From: Maratus speciosus
Taxonomy: Eukaryota > Arthropoda > Arachnida > Araneae > Salticidae
DNA: 64,000 bases
Assembly (NCBI GenBank): GCA_963932465.1
Contig: OZ010788.1
Location: 201,812,559 to 201,876,558, forward strand
Direction: 5' to 3'
Below, piece by piece: positions 1 to 12,260 of this stretch. The notes below the pieces were generated by a model. It was given only the letters and a program-made list of their open reading frames with translations, was not told the DNA's origin and did not search any database. The stretch's first letter is position 1. The number at the start of each line of letters is the position of its first letter. A program made the position numbers and the translations under genes.

Positions 1-1515
1 TTATTTATGTTGGTATATAAAAATAAATAAACGGGTCCCTTACATTAAATAAATTGTATACATATGGAAAAAATGGCTTGTGTATATGACACAGTAAATA
101 GATTGCCAGAAAATGCGTTATTATAAAATTTCTTTTCTCGTCAAGGCTATTATCTGTATTTCGCCAATGCTACTATATCGGAAACATACCGAATTGCGGT
201 TATATTTTGTTAAATGTTTTAATATCGTAAATATATCATAACCTATACTGATTAAAATTTTTAGGTATATTCATTTTTTCTATTTAACAAACATCTTTGG
301 AAAAGCATATATATAAAATGTTATTCTGCTTGAAATCACGTGACCGCCTTCAAAGCTCTGTAATCGAGTTTTGGCGACCAACATTGGCACAATTGAATGC
401 GTAGGAACTGTTTACGGCCAAATGAACACCCCCTGTATGAAGGGTTTAGAGGCGAAAATTCTGTGTTTTCAGATTTTTCCGGTTAATTGTGCTACAAACC
501 CGACTTACTTGTGAAATTTCAGGATTGTACGACTTTTAGAAGTACCTTAGTTATTTGATGATGCGAAGTGAGTCAGTGACAAAAAAGCGCTTTTTCGGAA
601 TTTAATATTTCGAAAACTACTAAATATAGAAACATGAAATCATGGAACCTTAGTTCAGTTTGACCATACGAACATGTGTATAAAAGAAAAATTTCTATAT
701 CTCTCCCTAAAACGACGTTATGAGGGGGTGAAAAGTATGCCGAAATGGTTCAGGAAAAGGTAGCTTACGGCTTGTGCGAACTTGGCGGACGCACTGCCGT
801 GCTCCCAGATACTATTTTCAAGATAGAAAATATGAACAATTATACCTGCTAAGATAGAAAACCTGTTTAAAGCGGAATAATTTCGGTTCGGTTTTCAAGG
901 TTTTAATGAATCAATATTTGGCAAAGCTGATTAGTAGTTCACATTACGTATTTAATGATTACACACCTAAAATTTTCAAAATCCGGCTATTAGAGATTTA
1001 TTAAAATTCTCGTGGCAAATTTTCTTTTTAAGCGGGGGGGGGGGATCCATGTTTGCCACAGGCGCAAAAAATGCTAGTTTTGGCCCTGAAACATTTAATT
1101 TACTGATAACAATATATACGATTAAATCCGGGGGAAACATTTCAATAATCGGGGCAGAACTAAGTTTTTCACGGTCTTTAAGAAAATTGAAAAAATTGTC
1201 CTATTTTTGAAATGGCGTACTGCGTTTGCTATTGAATGTATAAAAAAGTTGTAAATATGAAAGTTCTAGAGAATTTTATCCTCTTTAGTATTGTAACTGA
1301 CAAATAATATGCTACAGCAACGCGTCTCGAGATATTTAACAAAAAATTTAAAAAAAAGTCTCAAAATTTTGTTGTTTTTTGGCCACAGAAAATTTAGCCT
1401 TAAGAAATTTTGTTAGAAAACTTGGTTTTTCCATGTTGGCATCATTATAAACAATTCAGAAAAAAAATATTTTACCCGACCTTTTGCAAGGTAACCCCCT
1501 TTTTTTAAATCCTTT
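1..1515. other. AT-rich non-coding stretch, nothing recognised
   Basis: There is no long reading frame and no family signature that I recognise. It contains short homopolymers, including a G run near 1035, and AT-rich unique-looking DNA. Confidence 0.5.
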
Positions 1516-1519
1516 TTTA

Positions 1520-2560
1520 AAGGATTATAATCCTTTAACATTCGCGAGGGTTAATTTCGCAGAAATCTCCGCGAATGTCAAAATCGCGTATGTTGAGTCT
1601 ATCTTCCCGTGTATAAAAGTGGGTTTAGGTTTCATAATTTTTTTTTAATGGAAAAGCAAAATTGAAATTCAAAAAGTATATTTATTAAGCATTATACATT
1701 AAAAGTACATGCTTTAAATAAATTTGAATAATTATAAACACAGTGTACAAAATTTATTTGCTAGTTGGTGGCGAAAAAATTTAGTGATGTTCAATTGTTC
1801 CACTGAACAGATCTTTTGTTTATGACTTTATATGTAAGAAAAAGTTGCGGCCTCGATTTCTATTTAAGACTGCTCACCAGGGAAGAATCGCATTCTATTG
1901 CTTTTTCATCAGGTTGTTGTTGATGTTTTAAAATTTCCCTGACAATTTGTGCAGTTGGTTGGTTGTATTTATGTCGGACAATTATCAGCACGTGGGATAT
2001 AGGCCCAAAGGAGGGGGGGGGGTGCCTTCCGTGGAGGTTTTTCTAAGGGAACCTAACCCGTATTAACGCTTAGAGAACCAAGGTTCGAAGAAAACCACGA
2101 AAACTCCGAACGATTCGGCCGACGGGCGCGATTGGGTTCGAACCCAGCACCTCCCGTCTACCAGCTTCGAAAGCAGAACCTCTCGGCCACTGGCGGGGCG
2201 ACAATTTGTGCAGACAGTATTTCATCTGCAATGAAAATTTGAAATTTTAGAAAACTTTGAAAATTGAAAAAAAAAATCTGCATTCAAAAAAATTACTGAT
2301 CTGTATTTTCCCTCAACAAAAGGGCTGAAATTCTCGCAACTTAGGCCATACAGTAATACAGTTGGCTATACAGTAGATAGGTGTTCAGCGTCACGTAGTT
2401 CATAGAATTGGTAAAACAAAGTGAGTTTACTTTGTAAAAAAACATTGTTTATAAAACAAAATTCGCGAATAACCAAGTTAAGTATTCGCGAATGTTGAAA
2501 TGTTCTGCATTTTCTTTTTCGCGAATAATAAAAACTCGCAATGTTAAGGAATTATTGTAG
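1520..2560. mobile_element. Tigger/pogo-like TIR element, non-autonomous
   Basis: The left end reads CCTTTAACATTCGCGAG and continues with further TTCGCG words. The right end, read on the minus strand, is CCTTAACATTGCGAG followed by TTCGCGAA words, so the ends form imperfect inverted repeats. TTCGCGAA-rich termini remind me of pogo/Tigger MITEs. No transposase frame remains and the exact ends and TA duplication could not be fixed. A SINE sits inside it at 1955-2199. Confidence 0.4.
1955..2199 (-). mobile_element. tRNA-derived SINE with 14-bp target duplication
   Basis: Read on the minus strand from 2199, the head has a pol III A box (TGGCCGAGAGG) and a B box (GGGTTCGAACCC), spaced as in a tRNA with a long variable arm (serine or leucine type). 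A ~150-bp unrelated body follows and ends in a CCAACCAACC tail. The element is bounded by the direct repeat GACAATTTGTGCAG at 1941-1954 and 2200-2213, the expected duplication from LINE-driven insertion. A functional tRNA gene is unlikely because the acceptor stem does not close and a SINE body and tail are attached. Confidence 0.8.
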
Positions 2561-2789
2561 TTGCGTCTGACTAAGTCTGCTTACATAATAGATAACAAAG
2601 GGAAAGTTGAATGTCATTATACGGCGGATTAATATACGGTAGATTCCAATTTTTGGGGGCAACCATTTATATACATTGAGGCTGCCACTTTGTTGGGACA
2701 AATGGTATTTGAGACAATGCGTCCCAATTAATTTGATTCTAAATGTATTACTTATTATCTAAAAGGTACTAAACAAGAAAAAAAAAATC

Positions 2790-4080
2790 ATGCGTTAAGC
2801 ATAGATTATGAAACACTTTCCAACACTTCCTAAATGCTTTAACAAAACTTCGTTATTTAAAGATATAAGGTAAATAAGATAACTTAGTAAAAATTTTAGA
2901 AAACGCACAAAACATTTGAAAGACTGACTTCAGCAGTTACCGTACATAGCAGAATATGTATTCCAGTTCTTTTGAATTGCCCTGTATTTGATCTGTATGT
3001 TGCTATATATACTATACAATGGAAATATTTAGTTTAGCAAGAAAGCGCATAACACGTTGAAATTTTTCTTTCAGCAATTTAAATTATTGCTGGAAACATA
3101 CTTGAGTTCTTTTGTTACTTATTATACCCTTATTACACGCCACTATTTAGCTAAAATTTAATTCAAACTAAAACACACTTAAAACTACTGAAATCACATT
3201 TCCAGAAATTATCATTTATAGACGGCCATGTATCCAATTCTTTGCGTGACCCTGTATATAACTTTATCTATATTCTACAAACATTTCTTAGTAAACTAAA
3301 TACAGTTTAGCGTAAAAATGCATAACTCATTTAAAAACCACCTTTAAGCAATTTTCCCTCGTATCCAGTAATCCTTACGAATTCTTTTGTGTAGCCTTGT
3401 ATATGAATTATATCATTTATACAAAACATATATTATGCACAAATATAGTGAAAAATAAAAGCGCATATCATAATTAAAAACGCATTTCCAGCAATCATCG
3501 CTAATGTGCAGTACTTCGGATACAATATATAGTATTTGAAATCTTTTGTGTGTCTCTGTAAACGCTATACACTTCGTATTACACATGAAATAAGTTATAG
3601 TAAACCTCAGTGAAGTATAACAATTTTATTATACATGAAATAATTTAACATAATTAAAATACGCCACAAACAATTCCCTCCACCCCTAAATCATTATGTA
3701 ACGGAATTCTTTTGTATGGCCCTGTAAATGAATAATAACTATTCTTTACACCGCATATTCTGCAGAATGCACATTTTAGTGCTCTTCATTAATGCATATC
3801 AATTTTATTATGTTGAAAGCATAAAACACCATTAAAAATCATTTTTAACTATTTTTTCCTCTAGGCCGTAATGTAACTGAAAACTTTTGACTGTCCCTGT
3901 AAATGAACTAAACGTACTACAAACTTCATTTGAAATAGGGAACGTGCTATGATAAACGTCAATAACATCCAAAAATTTCAGGGCAATTCGAGTATATTTG
4001 CGGGAGTTAGAGCGCGGACAGACAGACAGATGGCCAGACAAACGTCATAAACACTTTTCAGCTTTGTTGGAAAGTGTTAA
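2790..4080 (-). repeat. Degenerate ~170-bp tandem array, minus orientation
   Basis: A weakly conserved unit recurs about every 150-180 bp, marked by variants of 'aattcttttgtgtggccctgta' near 2965, 3235, 3380, 3540, 3705 and 3880. The array ends at a hairpin at 4050-4078 (AACACTTT paired with AAAGTGTT). The same motif in opposite orientation repeats right of 4430, so the two arrays are mirror images. No coding sequence was found. Family unknown. Confidence 0.6.
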
Positions 4081-4427
4081 AAAGATTTTTTTTTTTTTTT
4101 TTTTAAATCTCATCCTCAGTGCTTGCGAACTCACATCATCCCTAGGTGAGAAAACCGTTTAGAGATCGTGGACAGTCGTGTCAGGGTAAAAGGAAATTTT
4201 TTTCTGGCGACATCTAGCAGAAGGGTAACGTTATCTCAACCTTCTCTAAAATTAGCGGGCTGCCATTCTTCCGCCATTACGCACCCAAGACACAGTAGCG
4301 ATCTTGGAAAAATCCCAATTAGATAACAGCACGATGTCTTTCAAAGATTCCATTCAAGAGCGATGTCGCGGATCAACAGGTTGGACTCTTTTTCCTAAAA
4401 TCCCAATTTCATGCTTAAACCATTTTT

Positions 4428-6120
4428 AACACTTTCCAATATAGTTGAAAAGCGTTTCTGACCTTGGTTTGTCTCCGTGTTCTAACTCACATAACTCGGC
4501 TTACCAGGTAATTGATATATGGTATTGAGGCATGTTTCCTATTGAACGGAAAGTGTTGTAGCATTTATAGTTCCTTTACAAGAAGACTGAAAAAAATCGT
4601 TTGCAATGTATTTTAATGAGGTTAAACTATTTCAAACATATTGAAATTGATATGCGTCACTGATGTGTACTACAGGATGGTTTCTGTAGAATATGGGGAA
4701 CGTAGTGTTTATCGTTCACTTACAGGAACACACAAAAGAATAGGGTCACTTGAAAATGCTTTTTCAATTGTGGTTTAACTTTAAATTTAACTTTTTAACA
4801 CTTTCCAACAAAGTTGAAAAGTGTTTATGCATTCGGTTTGTCTGTCCGTCTGTCCACGCTCTAACTCCCGTAAATATATTCGGATTTCCATGCAATTGAT
4901 AAACCTTATTTAGAGTCGCCAAAGAATGTTTAGTATTGCATATGAAGTATGTAAGATTAATAATTCATTTACAGGGGCACTCAAAAGAATTCCATTCCAT
5001 TATGGTATAAGGGGAAAAATCGTTTGCAGATTATTTTAATGACATGACGCTATTTCAAATGTATTGAAACTGATATAAACCACTGAATTTCACTACGATC
5101 ACGTTAGAACAGGGCATTCATAGCATTTTTAATTCATTTACAGGGACACACAAAAGAAATCGGGTACAGTACTGTCTTTGGGTAATAATTGCTGGAGTTT
5201 ACGTTTTAAAATTCGGCATGCGCTTTTAAATTTAACTAATTTTTTACATGTTACTCGTTATCTATAAATTCTATAGCTCATATACAAGGCCACACAAAAG
5301 TATTCACGTACCATTCTCCTTACTAGAGGAAGTTGGTGAAGGGGAATTTTCAACTGAAGTATATGTATTTCTTAAGTGAACTAAATTTTGGCCTGCATGT
5401 AGTTAATAGATACGAATCTATATATCATATAGAGGGCCGGTGAAAAAATTCGAATAATTTTCCGATTGTAGATGGGAACAGCTGAAATTAGGTTTTGAAA
5501 TGTGTTATGCGTTTCTATATGGTTGAATTAGACGTAATATTTTAATTTTTTTAAGCGGTGCAGTTTTGTTACAGTATTCTGAATGTGTTGGCAAGTGTTT
5601 CATAATCTATGCTGGATGCTTGACTTTTTTTTTTTTTTTTTCTTTTTCAGATTACTTGGTGTGTACGAATTCCATAGATCATGCAATGCTGGAAAAAGTT
5701 TAGGAGCACCAACAAAAACAGTAAAGCTCTTACTTTAAGGAATAAACAATAGCATTGCAAAATTATACACATAAAGTTTTACAAGTTTTCTTATTTGTTT
5801 TAAATTACAATATTATATTTTTAAAGAATTCTAATTCATAAATTCATCTCTAAGTGTAACAAAATTATTACCAAGAATATCATGATAGTCAAAGGAATTC
5901 ACCTTTACCTCGGTGAAAACCAAACTTGTTTTTTGGTGCGTTCGTAATTATATACATATGCAGCATACCGCTGGGACATACACTTTTAAACTTATCTAAT
6001 TTTTAGTATTAATGTACTAAAAATTAAGTGGTGTGTAGAAATTCTATAGAGGATATGCAGAGCTGCATGAAAAAATTCGCACACATCACTGGATATGAAC
6101 AGCAATTACTGAATATTGAT
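4428..6120 (+). repeat. Mirror-image degenerate array with two hairpin heads
   Basis: Hairpin motifs AACACTTTCC...AAAGTGTT occur at 4428-4456 and 4797-4825. Each is followed by 'gtttgtctgtccgt...ctctaactc', then by degenerate units marked 'cagggacacacaaaagaattc' near 4722, 4972, 5140 and 5283 and weaker copies to ~6070. This is the reverse complement of the pattern at 2790-4080. The hairpins probably mark ends of one element family, but I could not name it. Confidence 0.55.
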
Positions 6121-6161
6121 TTTTACTGAGTTATGTATTGTTTAACTTGCTTACTTAGATA

Positions 6162-7716
6162 TCTTATACTATAATACGAGCAAAAATTGTGTGAGTATGT
6201 GTGTGTGTGCAAATTTTATCTTAAAAACGGCTCTAACGATTTTGACTAAATTTTGTATTTTACCATTTTCGGACACGAGAAGACCAATGGTCTAGGTCAC
6301 GTGTTCGAAAAAATTCGATTAGTGGTTCATTTTGGGTCATAATGGGTCAGGGTCAAGCTCATTGAAGAGCTAAGTGGAAGAACATGTTAAGTAGCAAAAA
6401 TTACATTTGAAGAAATTTGAAGTGAATGTTTTTGCTGTAAATTTTAATGATTTATTTTTTGTAATACCATTTGTTTAAAATATTAACAGTATGGTATTAA
6501 ACTCTCTCAGAAAAACTTATTCATATTTAATTTTCAAATATTAAAAATTATTAATATTATTGACATTATTAAACATTAAAATATTAAATATTAATGAATA
6601 ATGTCTTAAATCTTCAAGACAAAATGGAATTTTAGTATTTTAGCTTCACCATGTGATAGGATACCTCATAACGCTTTCATCCAGAAGATAAAGAATTTTT
6701 TAGAAATTGTAGCATAACATGTTCATCCACTCAGCTCTTCATTTATATCTAAAAAACGGCTCAATCGATTTTGACTAAACTTTATATCCAACCGTTTTTG
6801 GACACGAGAAAACTATTGGGTTAGGTCACATGTTCGAGAAATTTCGATTAGTAAGTTCATTTTGGGGTCACTTCGGGTCAAGCTAATTTTAGCTAAAAAG
6901 TGACTCTAACGATTTTAACTAAATTTTGTTATCTACTGTTTTGGATTACGAGAATATCAATGGGCTAAGTCACATGTTTGAGAAAATTTGATTAGTGGGT
7001 CATTTTTGGGTTACTGTGGTCAAGCTAATTTTATCTAGAAAACAGTCGAACGATTTTGACGAATTTTTTTATTCTATCGTTTTCGGGCACGAGAATACCA
7101 TTGGGCTAGGTCGCATGTTCAAAAAAATTCGATTAGTGGATTAGTGGGTCATTTTTGGTCACAATGGGTCAGGGTCAAGCTAATTGAATCTAAAAAACGG
7201 CTCAAAACATTTTGACAAAAATCTGTAATATTCCGTTTCTGGGCATGAGATGACCATTGGGCTAAGTCGCATGTTCGAGAAAATTCGATTAGTGGGTCAT
7301 TTTGGGGTCAATGTGGGTCAAGCTAATTAGATCTAAAAAAATGATTCAAAACATTTTGACAAAATTTTGTATTATACCGTTTCTGAGCATGAAAAGACCA
7401 TTGGGCTAAGTCACATGTTCGAGGAAACTCGATTAGTGGGTCATATTGGGGCCATTATGGGTCAAGCTAATTGTATCTATAAAACGACTTTAACGATTTT
7501 GACTAAATTTTGTTTTCTATCGTTTTCGGGTTCGAAAAGGGCATTAGAGGTTAGGTCGTATGTTCGAAAAAATTCTATTAGTGGGTCATTTTGGGCCACT
7601 ATGGCTCAGAATCATGCTAGTTGTATCTAAACAGCAAGAATGGTGCAGTGAGACGAAAATATCGATTTGAACAAAAGGATAATTTTGACCGAGTTTAGCT
7701 GGGTCATTCTCGCTAG
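6162..7716 (+). mobile_element. Helitron-like element Heli-3 copy K with ~150-bp internal repeats
   Basis: It starts with TC (TCTTATACTATAATACGAG) after an A and ends with CTCGCTAG before a T, the Helitron pattern of TC...CTAG inserted between A and T. A GTGTGT microsatellite follows the 5' end. The body is about seven degenerate ~150-bp units (anchors 'acggctctaacgattttgac', 'tcacatgttcgagaaa', 'gtgggtcatttt'). This plan of microsatellite plus internal tandem repeats resembles non-autonomous Helitrons of insects (DINE-1/HINE and the lepidopteran Lep1 type). The 3' hairpin is weak and there is no Rep/helicase coding. Confidence 0.65.
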
Positions 7717-7727
7717 TATCTATCTAA

Positions 7728-9013
7728 TCTAATACTATAATACGAGCAAAAATTGTGTGTGTGTGTGTGAATTTTATCTTAAAAATGCCTCTACCAATTT
7801 TGACTAAATTTTGCGGTTTACCATTTTCGGGCACAAGAAGACCATTGGGCTACATCACATGTTCGAGAAAATTCGATTAGCGGGTCCTTTTGGACCATAA
7901 TGGGTCAGTGTCAAGCTAATTATATCTAAAAAAGGTTTAATCGATTTTAACTAAATTTTGTATGCAACCGTTTTTCGGCACGAGAAAACTGTTGGGCCAG
8001 GTCACATGTTCAAGAAATTTCGATTAGTGGGTCATATTTGAGTCATTATGGGTCAAGTCAATTTTATCGGCTCTAACGATTGTGACTAAATTTTGTATTT
8101 CATCATTTTGGATTACGAGAAGACCATTGGGCTAAGTCACATGTTCGAGAAATTTCGATTAATGGGTCATTTTTGGGTCACTACGGGTCAAGCTAATTTT
8201 TTCTGAAAAAACGGCTGTAATGATTTTTACTGAATTTTGTATTATACCGTTTTCGGTCTTAAGAAGACCCCTGGGCTGGGTCACATGATCGAGAAAATTA
8301 GGTTAGTGGGTCATTTTAGGATCACTGCGGGTCAAGCTAATTTTATCTAAAAAACGGCTCCAGCGATTTTGACTAAATTTTGTATTATATTGTTTTCGTG
8401 AACGAGAAGATAATTGGGCTAGATCACATGTTCGAAAAATTTTAATTAGTGGGTCATTTTTGGGTCACTACGGGTCTAGCAAATTTTATCTAAAAAACAG
8501 CTCTAACGATTTTTGACTATCCTATCGTTTTTGATTACGAGAAAATCATTGAGCTAAGTCATATGTTCGAGCAGATTTGATTAATGGGCCATTTTGGGTC
8601 AGGGTCACAATGTAAAGTTGGCGATATTTGGCGACATTTGGCAAAAATCAACTTTCAAGATTACGAAAGCCAAAACACATACTTGCACCAAATGAAAGAA
8701 TGTCGCCAAAGAAAAGAATAGGCTTTCAGAATGTGAAAGAATTTTTTAGAAACTCTTAATAGGACTTAAACCAATCATAGTCGAGCTCAAAATGTAATTT
8801 GGATTGATGTCCTTTGTTGTAAGTGTGTAAATAATGTAAAATTTAGAAACATGTACGTACATAGTTTTCATATTGATTGTTTTTGTAAATAATACTTTTG
8901 TAAAACAACGTGCTTTATATCAATAATATAGAGAGATTGATACACTGAGTATATTATATCTAGTCGAACACAAAGCTAATTTTGACAGAGTATAGGTCGG
9001 TAATCTCCGCTAG
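7728..9013 (+). mobile_element. Helitron-like element Heli-3 copy L
   Basis: It lies 11 bp after copy K in the same orientation. It starts TCTAATACTATAATACGAG after an A, has the same GTGTGT microsatellite and about six ~145-bp units, and ends TCCGCTAG before a T at 9014. The 3' quarter (8620-9000) is not tandem. It includes TTGGCGA words and a unique tail ending in a 'gacagagtataggtcgg' region comparable to the 3' end of K. Confidence 0.62.
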
Positions 9014-9479
9014 TCATTTCATTATATGAAAAAATTAAATTTCTTAAAAACATTTTGTTACTATTGGAAGGTGCTTCATAATCTATATCTAATGCACGAT
9101 TTTTTGTTCTTGTTTATTAATAGTCGGCAAAATGTTTTTGTCTCCTTGTTCTGCGAAATTTTTTGATAGACTCTCTCTGAAAAATCAAATGTTACGTTTA
9201 CTGTGATTGGTGTTTTTTTTCTGTGATTTATTTTGTCGAGGTGCCTCTGCATCGTAGGAACCTTAGGTACTATTATGAGACGTATGGTGTATAGTGTAGA
9301 CTTATGCGTATATCGCAACTATTTTTTTAGTGAGATAATACAGTCCCATGTTGCAGATGATGTGACTCTGCTTGCTGAAGGTTTGGACAAGCCCGCTGTA
9401 AAGAACAAACGACTATACAAAATTTTAGCAAGGCCCGTCATTTTAATTTAAGTTGGACTCTTTTGCAGCTTGACTTTAA
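9014..9479. other. Unassigned AT-rich stretch
   Basis: Short overlapping frames on both strands lack recognisable domains. I see no repeat ends. Confidence 0.4.
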
Positions 9480-9910
9480 ACAAACGAGTTGGAACCCGTC
9501 GAAATCCGACGAATTAAAATGTTTAGAATGGAACTGTTAGATCGAATTTATAATAAACCTACAAATATAATTACAATAAAAAAATCATCTTACATTGGTT
9601 GTCTAACTCTTAAAACAAATAATGTTTTCAACCTAAAATTACCAACATATTATTTCCACGAACTTCAACTGCTTAAATTATTGAAAAATTAAACTGTAGT
9701 ACAATACGTAATCAAGATGAGTAATTATGTTGAAGTTATCGATTGAGGCTCTTATGTTTGTTTTTATGGGATGAAAAATCAGTAAAATCAGCTTTGTCAC
9801 ATCATAAAATCTAAATTTCCCCATAAAATCTAAACAGTACGTTATTTTCACATTCTCAAAATTTACATACGCACCACTCAAATTCACAATTTAAAAGTAT
9901 CTTAACGCGC
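9480..9910 (-). mobile_element. Fragment homologous to interior of Heli-2 copy H
   Basis: The sequence from 'ttggaacccgtcgaaatccgacgaa' onward matches 63560-64000 with many substitutions, including 'cttcaactg.ttaaa.ttattgaaaaattaaac' and 'atgaaaaatc'. It has no Helitron ends of its own. A 67-codon plus-strand frame (9489-9692) shares the spacing EPVE-RR-KM-IYN with a frame at 63466-63648, but both are broken downstream. Confidence 0.6.
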
Positions 9911-10335
9911 AATACAGTATTAATGAATGTATTTCCAAACTTAAAGTCACGTTTGTCCGATACAACTTTTCATGTGAACATTCGCACAAACTTTAGGTTC
10001 TAATCTCAGTACACGCGAAAATTTAGTATTCAGAAATTTGCCTTTAGTTGACATAGTATTGGTCAAATTTATCAAAGAAAATGATCGTTTTGTTTTAAAT
10101 ATGACATCATTTTTATTCACTGAATCATTTTGCCTAGTGTCTCAAACTCAGTATCAGCGTAATGTAAAAATACTGAAATATCTTCTTCAATGTTTTGATT
10201 TATTAAGAATAATATGTGCGTGTGTGTGTGTTTTAATGACTGACGTCATTTTCTGTTCAAAAATTAGAAAAAAGTTACTTTTATTTGTAATGTGAAAATG
10301 GCATCAATAAGGATATAATCAATAAAAATAAATAA
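9911..10335. other. Unassigned AT-rich stretch
   Basis: One 85-codon frame (10038-10295) has no recognisable domain. Nothing else is seen. Confidence 0.4.
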
Positions 10336-10560
10336 AACATGAGTATTTTCCCTTTACTTTTAATAGAAATGGAGTGCTTCAGTTGCCACAATTACAAAAT
10401 TGGTACTAAAAACTATAAAAAAATTAATATCTCAAAAATAAATTGAGATAGAGCTTTCAAACAAATTGCATTTAAAAGTACATTTTTTTCCTTATACGAT
10501 GGTGTAAAAAATGAAACTGTGCGATGTTTAGAAGTTAAATTTGAGGTAGCGAAAATTGCA
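10336..10560 (+). repeat. Dispersed repeat Y, copy 1
   Basis: This matches 38512-38725 in the same orientation. Shared words include 'tttccctttactttcaac', 'gagatacagctttcaaac' and 'gcatttaaaagtacatttttt' followed by 'tatacgacggtgtaaaaa'. The family is unknown and the ends are not resolved. Confidence 0.65.
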
Positions 10561-12000
10561 AAACCGAAATTTCATTTCAAATTTCAAAGTGTTGCCATCC
10601 GCAGAATGACGTATGCGTTACGCACAGATATGTTTGTCCTTTATAATATAGATAGTACAAAAAGTTCGATATTTGTCTCAAAAAATATATTTACCAACTC
10701 TACCGTTTTTTAACTGTGTCTGTCGTTTCTTTTTTTTTTTTTTTCCCTTTTCTTAAATTTTCGAAAATCATTATTACAATCGTAAAATTTCTGTCTTAAA
10801 CATTTAACGCTGAACAATTCGATCAGTCTTGGGTAAATTATATACTGAAAAGCATATAAATTCCCCCAAATTGTCTTAAACAACAGTTCTATAAACATAT
10901 CTTGATGGGAATTGACTTCAATGCTTAAAGATGTGTTCGTCTGTCACTTGACCCTTTGCATCGACCATTATTTTAATGTAAGCAATGTACAATTTATTAT
11001 TTTCACTGGAAGGATGGAAAAAATATTTTTCGCTATGTTTTAGAAAAAAAAAAAAAGAACATTTGAAAACACAAATATGTTGCTGGTAGTAATAGCTTTA
11101 TTTGCAAAATACTGCTAGATAAAATATAAGAATAAAATAAATTATTAAATTATGGTAAAATCATAATCTTAACCTTGCATCTTTCTGTTGATGAAAGAAT
11201 AGAAAAAAAAATAGTCGCAATAACTTAAGAATTAATTAACTGATTGTCGCTGTTATTTTATCATCATCAGCCATCCATCTAAAGTTAAAATACCAACCAA
11301 CCGCCTACCAGTTGTTTACCTTCAAGACATATTTATCAAAAACGCAGTTAAATGCTAAAATCTCAGAAATATTGACAGAAACGATAAGGAGCCAACTAAA
11401 AAGACAATCACATCCAACTTGACGCGTCCTGCCAGCTGGAACAGACCCAAAAATTACTCCATTCGGTTGAGATTCGTTCTCTAAAATGAACACCTGCATC
11501 AATCCTTTTTTCTTTTATCATCCTTTCATATAAAGTGTTTGTTTGCTAATTTGGCAGACGAAGAACGTTAGGCAAAGATCTTTCAACAATGGTTTCGTTG
11601 TCGCTGACTAGGAACTAAAGAATGTCAAGTGTCACTGGGCAGGTTCTAGATGAGACTGATTGTCGCCTTGGTTATCTGGGGCACTCATCTGGTTAGTCAG
11701 ATGACGCATTTATCTCCAAACTGGAATTCCCTTTACAAAATGACTTTTTCGTTTCTGAATCCATGTCTGACCTTAACAGCAGCATCTTGCATCTTAACAG
11801 CGACCTTAACAGAAAGAAGTCTTGCACTAACAATTTTATAAATTTGAGAATACTTACAAGGTTCTAAACGTGAACTAATGCTGTGTTTTAGACACACCAG
11901 CCCATATCTACGTACAAATACTTTATCAAAAAAACACTGATGCGATGAATAACAAGAGCATCCAACGAAATAAACAAGCCACGATATTTATGCCCTCTTG
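10561..12000. other. Unassigned stretch, no gene seen
   Basis: Poly-T at 10730-10744, short frames with no domains, and less repetitive sequence from 11250 to 12000. No element termini were recognised. Confidence 0.4.
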
Positions 12001-12260
12001 GTTGTCACGTGATAAAGATAGGTCCGTTTTAACCAATTGTTGAACTGACATGTGATTCAACTAGGCTGAAAAACTATCGAGATCTGTGGCGTACTGCGGC
12101 CTCAGTAACATGTCGACCCACCGCGGCGGAGCAGTCAGCTTCTCTCGGCTACATTGCTCCGCCAAGAAGTTTTCCTCAATATTGACTGCCACCCTGCCTT
12201 CCCCTCCGGTACTATACCGCTCTCCCAGTCCCGTCTAGAAACTATACAGCAATAAGAGGC
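12001..12260. other. GC-richer unique island
   Basis: The local base composition rises clearly ('ccaccgcggcggagcagtc', 'ccctgccttcccctccgg') against an AT-rich surround, and I found no second copy in the window. It could be a diverged exon, a promoter or a GC-rich element fragment; no splice-bounded frame was convincing. Confidence 0.3.

Noticed and set aside
2100..2199. Functional tRNA gene on the minus strand
   Set aside because: A and B boxes are present, but the acceptor ends do not pair and the head is joined to a SINE body, tail and target duplication.
7367..7630. 87-codon frame in Heli-3 copy K
   Set aside because: It reads through ~150-bp tandem units whose other copies do not keep the frame.
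12001..12260. Second host exon or CpG island
   Set aside because: Base composition is suggestive, but I found no splice-bounded frame or recognisable protein, so it is listed only as a GC-richer island.
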